Shown: one piece after another, positions 47,059 to 57,456 of the stretch
Numbering within the stretch: position 1 is the stretch's first letter
How the letters are laid out: each line of letters begins with the position of its first letter
Source of the DNA: Parietaria judaica
Lineage: Eukaryota > Streptophyta > Magnoliopsida > Rosales > Urticaceae
Assembly: GCA_954871525.1 (NCBI GenBank)
Contig: OX940862.1
Location: 47,051,732 to 47,115,731 of the forward strand
Length of the DNA stretch: 64,000 bases
Reading direction: 5' to 3'
Program-made: the position numbers and the translations under genes
The notes under the pieces: generated by a model
Database searches by the model: none
Told to the model about the DNA's origin: nothing
The model's input: the letters and a program-made list of their open reading frames with translations, nothing else

Positions 47059-50000
47059 ATGGCATTTAGGGAATGGATGACAAAAAATAGAATGAGCGAT
47101 GATTACCGACATGGTGTTCAAGAATTTATGGATTTTGTGCGTTTAAACTTTGAAGAAGGAGATTTGATTAGGTGTCCTTGTCTTTTGTGTGGAAATTTAG
47201 TTTCAAAATCTATGAAAGTAGTCAAATCGCATTTGTTAGCTATTGGTATTATGAGTTCCTATGATCATTGGTACTTTCATGGAGAAAAGATACGTGGTAA
47301 GAGAGTCAATGATTTAGTTGAAGAAGAAGAATGCAAAGACGAATCCGATGACATTGGTGGTTTGATGGATGATATTGACTATAATTTTGTGGGAAGACCG
47401 CAATTATTAGAGTCGATGGTGGGGGATTTCGAAGCGCCTTTGTATGATGGGAGTAACACAACGAAAATAGGGTTTTTGGTATCACTATTCCATTTAAAGG
47501 CGGCAGGAAGTTGGACAAATTCTAGCTTCACGCAATTGTTGGAACTCCTTCGTGAAACGTTGCCGGCCGGTAATAAAGTTCCGACAGGAATATATGCGCC
47601 AAAAAAGACACTGGGCTTGTTAGGTTTAAAGTTTGAAAAGTTTCATGCATGTCCAAAAGATTGCGTACTGTATAGGAACGAGCATACAGAATTAAGTGAA
47701 TGTCCATTGTGCAATGGGTCAAGGTGGAAGACAGGAAAGGAGCTACATGACGGTATCAAAGGGGTTCCGAAAAAAGTATTATGGTACATTCCCCCATTCA
47801 CCCGCCTTAAACGCATGTTTAACAATATTAATCACGCGGAGAACATGGTTTGGCACTCAAAAAATCAGAGTAATGATGGCATTTTAAGACACCCTTGTGA
47901 TGCTTCACAGTGGAAAAGTTTTGATACTCGGTATCCGGAATTCAGCTCAGAACCCAGGAATTTGCGTCTCGGTTTGGCAACAGGCGGGATGAATCCTTTT
48001 GGTAACATGAGTAGTCGCTATAGTGTTTGGCCGGTAATACTTTGCAACTACAATATCCCTCCGAAGTTTTGTATGAAGCGGAAGTTCTTGATGTTGACTC
48101 TTTTAATTTCGGGACCGAGCCAACCAGGAAATGACATCGACGTCTACTTAGCACCTTTGGTCGATGATCTAAAGATGATGTGGAATGAAGGATTTGAGAT
48201 CAACGATGCTTACCGACGCGAAGTGTTCAAGTTGAAAGCAATGTTAATGTGGACAATCAATGACTTCCCGGCGTACGGAAACTTGTCTGGTTACTCGGTG
48301 AAATGTTCTATTGGTTGTCCAGTCTGCATCAAAAATACATCTTCAGTCCGGTTGAAACATGGGAAGAAAACAGTTTTTCTCGACCATAGGAGATTTTTAC
48401 CGAGAGATCACCCGTACAGAAAGAAAGAAAAAAAGTTTAATGGACAACAAGAACATCGACCTCCTCCAAAAATTTTGAACGGTGAAGATGTCTATAAACT
48501 GATTTGTGAAGAGACTTATGAAGTGCTTGGAAAAAGAACGTCGAGTGGTAAGAGGAAGCAAAAAAAATTTGAAGATAGACCTTTCAAAAAAGTATCAATC
48601 TTCTACGAGCTCCCGTATTGGAAGACGCATTACGTTCGACATTGTTTGGACGTTATGCACATCGAAAAAAATGTATGTGAAGCGATTGTTGGTACATTGC
48701 TTGACGATCCAAATAAAACAAAAGACGGGAAAAATGCTCGACAAGATCTCGTTGAATTGGGTATAAGACCGGATTTGCATCCTAAAATGGCTGGAAAGAA
48801 GACATTACTACCACCGGTTGTCCACACCTTATCGAGAGCGGAGCGAAGGAAGCTTTGTGGATGGCTTGCGGCGATAAAAGTTCCCGAAGGTCATTCTTCG
48901 AACTACAAGAGGTTTGTATCTATGAAAGATTTGAGACTTATCGGAATGAAGACTCACGATTGTCATATGTTGCTTCAACAAATACTGCCTCTTGCATTGC
49001 GAGGGTTTTTGCCAAAGGAAGTTCGATTCGCAATTTCAAAGTTATGTGAATTTTTCAACAAAATTTGCTCCAAAACTATTAAGGTTGAAGGTCTTGACGA
49101 GTTGCAAGCGGACTTGGTAAAAACCCTATGTATGCTCGAGATGTTCTTTCCACCCTCATTTTTTGACATCATGATTCACTTAACCGTTCACCTAGTACGG
49201 GAAGTGAAATTATGTGGACCTATATTTCTACGGTGGATGTATCCAATTGAACGGTATATGAAAGTCTTGAAAGGATACGTGAAGAACTACAATCGACCAG
49301 AAGGGAGCATTGTCGAAGGATATATGGCAGAAGAGTCGGTTGAATTTTGTGTAGAGTATTTCCTGAGAACTCGGCCAATTGGTGTTCCCAAATTAGCCAA
49401 AGCGGAATCCAAAGGCTTATCTGCAGGTAATTATTATAATTTTTTATAAATAAATACGATGTTAATATTTAGATTACGTGTTGAATATAATATTTATTTT
49501 GATGTTTTTATGCACAGCAAATCCTTCAACTGTCAACCGAAAAGAATGGGAGCAAGCCGTTCTCCATGTGTTGCACAATTTAGACGTCGTGGAACCCTTT
49601 ATCGATGTGCATATGAATGAGTTAAGGTCTACTTATCCGAAAAAGTCAAAAAACAAAAAATGGCTAAAAGAAGAGCATAACCGTACGTTTGCAAAGTGGA
49701 TCGATGAATATTGTTATGCAAGAAGAAAGAATTTAGATGAGACATTATTGAAGATCTCTAGTGGGCCTTCACAAGTAGTTACCAGGTACACGTCATGGTA
49801 CGTTAACGGGTACACGTTTTACACAAGGGAAAGGGACGAAAAACACCCCGTACAAAATAGTGGTGTTACATTCTTTGCGGAAGGAGTCCATGTTGCGTCG
49901 GCCAAGGATAAAAATCCAAAAAAAGCTTTTATGAGCTATTTTGGCTATGTAGAAGATATTTGGGAGCTAGATTATTGTGGTTTGCGAGTTGGATTGTTTA

Positions 50001-50329
50001 AGTGCAAATGGGCGGACAACAACCACGTCAAAGTTGAAAATGATGGAGTTACGGTTGTTGACTTCAGACGGATGAGTTATGCCAATGATTCATTCATGTT
50101 GGCATCCCAAGCATCTCAAGTGTTTTATGTCTCGGACCCGGTCGATCAAGAATTATCTCTCGTCGTGCATGTTAATGCGAGAAATGTAGAAGAATCGAAT
50201 GAAGAAGTTGAAGACATCACTACCATCGTACCATTCTCCATCGGGCTACAATCGTTTGAAGACGTTGATGATGATGATGATGTTTCGTTTTTTCTACGTC
50301 GAGATATCCCGGCATTGGAAATTGATTGA
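47059..50329 (+). CDS. CACTA transposase, tnp2 type, with DUF4216 tail (E2)
   Basis: Two exons, 47,059-49,426 and 49,518-50,329; the GT...AG intron splits a GCA codon and keeps the frame, giving 1,059 residues. Start chosen at MAFREWM, where the Transpos_assoc domain normally begins; an in-frame ATG at 47,005 would add 18 residues. Domains: Transpos_assoc (~2-80, CPCLLC), Transposase_21 (~220-470, with IPPFTRLKRMF and the DVMHIEKNVCE block near 530), DUF4218 (~640-760), DUF4216 (~900-985). The family cuts at CACTA termini and makes 3-bp duplications. There are no stops or frameshifts. E1 carries a dead copy. GCCGCGGC boxes flank both sides and are candidate binding sites. Confidence 0.9.
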
Positions 50330-50519
50330 ATAATAATTTTATTGTAATAATGTTATATTTTGATCTTGTTTTTCATGTATGAACAATTAGTTATCATGTT
50401 TATTTAATTGGAAATTGATTGAACAATTATTTTCAATTAGTTATCTTTTAAAATTTTACTATTTGAAATATGATTGAACAATTTTTTTTATAAATAAGTT
50501 GGTTAAATAAATGTAAATT

Positions 50520-51560
50520 TGGTTCATTTTGTACTTAATACCGCGGCCTTTTTTATTTAAGCCGCGGCGCGTTTCATACGAGAAAATATTGCCGCGGCAT
50601 TTACCAAATAGGCCGCGGCGAGTTTCATAAGGCAGAGGGTATTTACGTAAATTCAGAAGAACACCACGGCTTATACATACCGACACCTTGGCATATGTAA
50701 ATAAAGCCTCGGCGTATTTAGTTCCTGCCGCGGCATATATCGCATCAAAATTATACAGAGAGCATGCGTTTTCTGCAGGCGAAGAAATGCCACGGCGTAC
50801 AAAGAATATGCTTTGGCATGCAAGAAAGGCCGAGGCGTAGTACAGTCATGCCGCGGCATTCTTAGACAAAAACTAAAAACCAAATTTTTACGCGTGCGTT
50901 AAATCAGGTTATGCCGCGGTAATGTCTAACATGCCGCGGCGTTTGTAGACGAGCCTCGGCTCCAATTTTTTTGTGCCGCGGCGTATTTACATACCAAAAT
51001 ATCAAAGAGTCTGTGTTAAGTTAAATCTTAACGTGCCGTGGCCTTGTGAAAATCGTGCCACGGCGCGTTTCATACGGGATTCACAATGCTGCGGCGTTTC
51101 AAGACAAGCCGTGGCGAGTTTCATATTTAACATGGGTAAATAGGTAAATTCAACTTGATGCCGCGGCTTTATTATATCTACGCCTTGGCATGAGTACATA
51201 AAGCCTCGGCGCGCGTATATTGTGCCGCGGCATAAAGTGCGCACAAATTATACAGAGAGCATGTTTTCTGGAGGCCAAATCTAGCCGCGGCATACCAAAA
51301 TAGGCCGTGGCATGACCGCAAGGACGAGGTGTATGACGCGGTATAGTATGTAACTGCCGCGGCGTATCCTTACGAGCCCCGGCTCATTTATTTCATGCCG
51401 TGGCGTATTTACATCCCAAAATTATACAGAGTCGGTGTTATTTCGAATCTCAACGTGCCCCGGCTTATATAAACCACGCCCTGGCGTGTATTTTTCCACG
51501 TTGGATTATGCCGCGGCAGTTTGAAGGTTATGCCGCGGCATGTATCGGGATTTTCAGACA
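50520..51560. repeat. GCCGCGGC box block between transposase and protease (E2)
   Basis: Dozens of boxes with CATGCTCTCTGTATAATTT-type boxes near 50,755, 51,250 and a weaker one near 51,425. Collinear with 14,430-15,450 of E1 in reverse orientation. Confidence 0.85.
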
Positions 51561-51639
51561 ACGATTGCGTTTTTCCGTTGTCTAAAGCCGTTTTTGAATT
51601 TTTTATTCGATTTTAACCTCATTTCCCTCCATTTCAGCC

Positions 51640-52118
51640 CTATTCCTTCCCTCTTTTTCTTTAAACCTCCTCTCTTCTCTCTTCTCTCTTCTCTCTTCTC
51701 TCTTCTCTCTTGTTCCTCTCTCTCTTCACGCCGTCGCCGTGCTCCGCCGTGCCCCGCCGTTATCCGCCGTGCTCCACCATTCTCCGCCGCCGACGTATCC
51801 TTGCCGTGCCCTTACTCCGTTGAGGTGTGCTTCATCTTGTTTCTTCAACAAGCTAAGTCCTACCCCGTTTCCTCACTCCGAGTTATTGATTCTAACAAGG
51901 TTAGAATCCTATCCGAATTCAATATTACATATGTATTGCATTTTGTTAATGTTTGCCATGAAATGTTTTTATGCTTTTGTTGTCTTTCATGTTTGCCATG
52001 AAATGTTGTTTTATGCTTTTGTTGTCTTGAATGTTTGCAATGAAATGTATTTGTTGTCTTGAGTTATTTGATGTTTATGAATTTTTGGAATCGAGTCAAA
52101 TGTATATTTAGGAAAGTT
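51640..52118 (+). promoter_or_regulatory. Leader and 5' UTR intron of the protease gene (E2)
   Basis: A CT-rich tract with (TTCTCTC)n (51,668-51,715) and GCCGT-rich sequence resembles a 5' UTR. A donor near 51,826 (GAG|GTGTGC) and an acceptor at 52,110 (TATATTTAG) would remove a T-rich intron just before the start codon. The gene-free layout parallels the leader of the accessory gene. Confidence 0.5.
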
Positions 52119-55100
52119 ATGTCGGAGCGAGAAGTAACTAGGCCATCAATCGATCGAGAAGAAACGTCATCATCCGATGAAGAAGAAACTACGCCCGGTT
52201 AGTAGTATTGTTATTTTGTTTAAGGTATTATATTTCATTGAATCTATCTAGTATATAAAATTTATAATTTATTACTTTATTTGTTTCTAGTTCTTAACCA
52301 AAATGATGAAGTAGCAAAATGTAGAAGAAAACTTAGAGGAGAAGGAAAAAGAAAAGTGAACCTCATGAAAAGTATCACTATCTTAAAGCATAAGGGGGAA
52401 AAAGTACTTGTGAGATTTGATGAGAAAAAACAACCGGATGGAAGAGATGGTGATCTTTTAGCTAGTTGGATTGGTGTTCTTGCTCGGGAATTTATTCCAA
52501 TTACTATATCCGATTGGAGATTGAAGAGTTTAAAAAAGGTGAAACATAGGATATGGGATGAAATCCAACAAGCATTTGTTATTCCGAACGAGTACAAGAA
52601 GATGTGTTTATCTTGTGCCGGGGAATCGGCAAGATACTTCCGGTATGATCTCTCTACCCTATTCAAGAAAGATCCGAATGATAAAAGAATCTTCGAGCGA
52701 CCGGATATTGTTATGAAGTATTACACGAGCATCACGGACGAACATTGGGAGGAGTTTGTTAATATTAGATTAAGCGATGAGTTCAAAGAAGTCTCGAATC
52801 AAAACAAAGCTAATAGGGCTCTCGTTGAGTACCCCTCTAGATCGGGTCGAAACGGATATCGGAAGCTCGATCAAATGCTAGTAAGGGTTTTAATTTTATA
52901 TTTTAAATTTAATCTATTGTCTATAATTGAATAAAATTTTCCTTTGTTTCGTAGTTTGAAAAAAACGGCGTATGGGCGACAAAGCCGGAACTTTGGATCG
53001 AAATGAGGAATAATGAGGATGGTTCATTAAAGGATCCAAATCTAGAGCCTATTGTGAATAAAATAGTAAGTACAATGAGTTTATTTGTATATTATTGACT
53101 TAAATATTTGTAATAATTCATTTTGTTATTAGGTGGAATGTACCACTCAAGTTGTGGACGACGATGAGGAAGAAGATATTTTGACAAGAGCTTTGGGGAA
53201 GAAAGAACATCCCGGACGAGTTCGGGGACAATCCAAATACGTCTCAAAGAGAGCATTTTACAAACAAGCCAAATACTCAACGAATCCCCTCGTTCAAAGT
53301 CTCCTAGCCGAAATTAAAGATATGAAAGTCAAGTCGGAAGCGAGAGATGCGGCTTTCGAGGAATGGAAGGCTAAAGTGGAACAAATGATCCAAGTATCAT
53401 CTTCAAGAAATATTCAAGGTAGTAATGAACCACTCGATGCGCATTGTCCGGTAAGTCAACCTCTTGCTCCTTTAGCACCGATTGAATTGAATTTTGATGA
53501 TGATCGTACTCCCGCAACAAAGGCTAAGGGAAAAGATTTTATTTCGAAAGGACCGAGTCTAGGGAGTAACGAGCCTTGTGATGTTCAAAGTCCGGGAAGG
53601 CCACCGTTTACTCCCGTAGCGCCGGTTAATGTGCAACTTGATGAAGGTCAAATTCCCGCGAAAAAGCCTAAGCGTAAAGGGTTCCTTTAGAAAAGGCCGA
53701 ATAGAGAGAATATCAAATCTTTTAATGTGCAAAGTTGCGCTAGTCAATCGATTGCTCCTTCACCGGAGCTTGCGAACGTTCAAATTCAAGCTAAAAAGGC
53801 AAAGAGCTCGCCTTTGGTTTCAAAAGGACCTATTCTAGGTATTGGCGGAATTTCCGCGGTTGATCCGGCGTCGTCTATTCCAAATACGCCCATTTCATCT
53901 AATGAAGGTGTTGATTGTCTCCTTTTTGCGGAGGGAATCGTTGAGCACGTCGCAACCGGGAAGGTGTTCCTAAAAAATGAAGAGGTTGGCGAGAAAATTC
54001 ACAACATACCATTGGATAGAGATCATCGTCGGGTGTTAGTAGAAGTGTCGATGTCTAAAGACCCTATTCCTCTCCTGGTATCGGTTCAATGGATCGAAAC
54101 CATTGATGACGCGGTGGGGACCTTTGTGCCTTGGCCAGTGTCCCTTATTGAAGAATTAAACTCCAAAGGTAATCAAGCTCGCAAACCTAAGCCCAAAAAT
54201 ATAGCCAAAAGTTTGTATTACAATGAAATGGCACAAAAGATTAACTTGAACCATGTTAATCCCCGATTGAGAGCTTTAGCGTATTATGCAAACGACTATA
54301 TGCTTGCAAAGGGAAACAAATAGCAGTTGAGCTTGATAAGAGTTTGTGTGATTTCGCTCCGTTGTTGAATTTTGATGATACACGTGAATTTCTCCTCTCT
54401 CAAGACTTGACCGTAGTATGGATAATGATTTGTCAAAGGTATGTTTCCATTTTCATTTGCGATTTCATAATTATTAAATATATAAATTACTGATTCATTT
54501 GTTATACATTAATTATTGTTATTTTTATTTGTAGTTATTTGCAAGAAAATCACATTCGCAATCCGGACATTTACGGTTTTCTTCCGCCATATGAAGACAT
54601 CGGGTCCAACACAAAAGTAGGAGATGCTAAGAAAAATGCATTAAAACTTGATGTTGATCGATACTACAAACTTATACAAAATTGCAAGAATGGCAAAAGA
54701 TGGTTAATGCCTTACAATAGTCGTCACCATTGGATTCTTCTTGTTTTTAACCCTTGGAAGGCTACCGTAGCGAAGTTTGATTCTCTCCCCAATTCAAGCG
54801 GTTTAAATAGCCACTTAGAGCAATTTTTCCGAAAGTAAGTATTCTAAAACATAATCATTTTTATGTTTAAGTTATTTGAATTCTTTACTTTTTTTTGTAG
54901 TATTGAAGACATATTCAAGGTTAATCACGACACCGGCCTCATGACACCCTCGTTGATAAAAACGGTTAATTCAAAAGGATGTCCGAAACAACCGGGAAAT
55001 CATGAATGCGGATATTACGTCATGAATTTCATGCACGACGTTGTGAGAAATGGTATGAATTTCGTCGATAGCAAACTTAATTATAGTGTAAACGAGATAG

Positions 55101-55168
55101 ATGGATTGAATGTAGATTTAGGTATGTATGTGCTATCAAAGTTTGCTAAATATGACGATGAAGATTAG
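52119..55168 (+). pseudogene. Ulp1-like C48 protease gene with one stop and one frameshift (E2)
   Basis: Six exons: 52,119-52,197; 52,291-52,880; 52,955-53,065; 53,133-54,438; 54,535-54,834; 54,901-55,168. Exons 2-3 resemble the PTTA/Transposase_24-like region found with CACTA proteases (LTRALGKKEHPGRVRG at the start of exon 4). Exon 4 has three internal Pro/Lys-rich repeats and a DUF8039-like block (FAEGIVEHVATGKVF...FVPWP). Exons 5-6 hold the peptidase: His in RHHWILL, Asp in KFDSLPN, Gln in PKQPGNHE and Cys in ECGYYVM, all present. TAG at 53,688-53,690 and a one-base loss near 54,315 break exon 4. C48 enzymes cleave SUMO; the substrate of CACTA copies is unknown. Confidence 0.8.
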
Positions 55169-55500
55169 AACATATTTTGGATTTGTTTGTTTATATTTGA
55201 ACGGTGAATTTTGTATGGTGGATTATATGTTTTGTATGTATCGATCGTATAATCTTTAACCGATGATATTTTAATGTATTAATATTTTTATTTTAATATT
55301 TTGGATTAATGCTTTTAATTAAAAATTTAATTTATATTTTATTTAATAAAATATTAATTATTAATTACAGGTTCTATCGGTATTAGAAACAGGATAAAAA
55401 GTTACCGGGCGATTTTTTTCAAAAAATCGCGTGGTTTTTTATTTTTTTTTAGTCTCTTTTTCAACAACGCTTAAAAACCGTCGCCCAAAACAAATACAAC
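55169..55500. other. AT-rich 3' flank of the protease gene
   Basis: No boxes or open frames; matches 12,560-12,834 in E1 (shared ATTAATTATTAATTACAGG word and GTTCTATCGGTATTAGAA). Likely 3' UTR and terminator sequence. Confidence 0.5.
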
Positions 55501-56529
55501 CCTTCGGAAGGCAGTTTACGCCGCGGCTTCAAAAAACACGCCGCGGCAGAACAATACTACGTACGATGGTAAATTCCGTCGTTCGTAATAGTTTGACGCC
55601 GCGGCTTTTTGGAAACAATGTCGCGGCCTACCTCAAATAATGCCGCGGCATGTTTCTTCAAGCCAAGGCTTAAATTTGAAATATAAAAAAAACCCGCGGC
55701 GTGGTTTGATCATGCCGTGGCGTTTGAAAATTTCAAAATGTCTAAAATAAGCCTCGACATGTTAAATACATGCCGCAGCGTTGGCTAAAGTAAGCCTCGG
55801 CGTGTTTGCCTTGATTATTCGTTTCCAGCCGCGGCCTGTTTGATAAAAGGCCGCGGCATTTAAGCTTTCGAACAACGGATAATTTCGTTGTTCATTCATT
55901 TCTAGCCGCGGCTAGTTAAAATAACGCCGCGGCGTTTTTGACTTTTGATTCGACTATAGCCGCGGCCTGATTTATATTATGCCGCGGCGTTTTGCCGCGG
56001 CTAGTTAAAATAACGCCGCGGCGTTTTTGACTTTTGATTCGACTATAGCCGCGGCCTGATTTATATTATGCCGCGGCGTTTTGCCGCGGCTAGTTAAAAT
56101 AACGCCGCGGCGTTTTTGACTTTCGATTCGACTATAGCCGCGGCCTGATTTATATTATGCCGCGGCGTTTTGCTTTCGAACCACGGAAAAGTCCGTTGTT
56201 CGTTCATTTCTAGCCGCGGCATGTAAACATAACACCACGGCGTGGTTGGCTTTTTATTCGATTATAGCCGCGGCCTTTTATTTTGTGCCGCGGATTTTGC
56301 TTTCGAACCACGGATAATTCCGTTGTTCATTCGATTAGAGCCGCGGCGTGTTTTACTACACGCCGCGGCGTTATCGCGTTCGAACCACGGAAATTTCCGT
56401 TGTAGAAAGATTTTCTCAACCATGGAAAAAATCCGTGGTTGGAACTTACTACCATGCAGGATTCTACCATGGTTAAGAACCATGGTTGAAATTTTTCAAC
56501 CATAGTTGAAACCCGGATTTGTAGTAGTG
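55501..56529. repeat. E2 right subterminal repeats and terminus
   Basis: Reverse-oriented counterpart of 11,626-12,480, with many unmutated GCCGCGGC boxes, AACGGA/TCCGTTGT words, and CCATGG inverted words in the last 120 bp before CACTACTACAAATCC (minus strand). Confidence 0.9.
55905..56171. repeat. Three tandem 89-bp units in the E2 subterminal region
   Basis: GCCGCGGCTAG starts at 55,905, 55,994 and 56,083, exactly 89 bp apart; the units are almost identical, each with four GCCGCGGC boxes. E1 has a single equivalent unit (about 12,000-12,090). Confidence 0.95.
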
Positions 56530-56532
56530 ATA
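56530..56532. repeat. Target site duplication ATA, right of E2
   Basis: Follows the E2 terminus and matches 37,159-37,161. These three bases also begin the right part of LTR W. Confidence 0.9.
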
Positions 56533-57456
56533 AGAGTTTGAATTAAGGTTTTGTAAAACCCTAGGGCATTTGACTTTATCCCTAATTGATTTGATCCATT
56601 GGATTGGCTTAAGATTTATTTTTAACCATTGGATCTAGATAATCATAAACAAATTCAAATTTTAATATGTATATATATATGTAATTCGAATTTCAATAAT
56701 ATGTTGATAAGATTAAATATTTTGATCTTATCTTATTATTTAATTAAATCCGTGATTAATTATATCCATTGGATTTAGATGAGATTGAATTTGGACCATT
56801 GGATTGAAATAATTAATCACATTTAATTTAATAAATTCGAATAAAGGGAGAAAAAATCTCCAAATCGGTTACAGCTTGAGCCTATAGATAGGAAGCTCAT
56901 TCTACACATTTTTAACACCTTCCCCAGAGTAAAAACTCGAGCTCTCCCTCTCTTTCTCTAGGGTCTGCGAGTTTTCTGATTCTGATATCTTATCTGGTTC
57001 GGCTTAGGAGATATATTCTTCGGTAGCTTTAAAAGAACCGTCAGTTAAATTTTGCGAAAGAGTCCTGCCGGCGAAGCCCACGCTTCGGTACGAGGAGTTA
57101 GGGAGAATATCCCAAAGATCACAGGAGTTTTCCACAGTACCGGCGGAGCCCTGCCCAAGTCCGAACGCGCAGCCGGAATCGTCAGTTGAGGTACGGCCTT
57201 ATGCATTGGGTCAATAAATGCAACCATTTACTGCTTTCTATTTATTTCCTATTCGACTAGATTATTAATAATGATTATGAAAATATTAAATTCGAAATAT
57301 TTATCAGATCTTAACGAAATGATTATTACCTGATATCCGTGTCGTCGGTCCGGTAACAAGATTTCCGCTTTAAAAGGAATTTTTAAATGTTACCGGGACG
57401 CCTCGGAGGCTATTATCGTGGTAAGGAAGTCGTCTTGATACCACCGATTTCCAACA
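56530..57456 (+). repeat. Solo copia LTR W, right part
   Basis: Continues the LTR from 37,161 after the ATA duplication (CATTGGAT words, then the 57,000-57,230 segment matching 9,300-8,990 reversed). It ends ...TTTCCAACA at 57,456 with no PBS after it, and no 5-bp duplication is visible between 35,464-35,468 (CGGAG) and 57,457-57,461 (CATCT). Confidence 0.75.

Larger units (their letters stand above)
37162..56529 (-). mobile_element. CACTA (En/Spm) element E2, 19,368 bp
   Basis: The left end is CACTAGTACAAATTG and the right end, on the minus strand, is CACTACTACAAATCC, the same two different ends as E1 but inverted. A perfect 3-bp target duplication ATA flanks it, and the LTR W sequence is continuous across the insertion. 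Gene order from 37,162: accessory gene (+), gene B copy 2 (-), gene B copy 1 (-), gene A (-), transposase (+), protease (+). Intergenic DNA is full of GCCGCGGC boxes. The transposase frame is intact. The protease has two lesions, so full autonomy is doubtful if that protein is needed. Confidence 0.95.
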
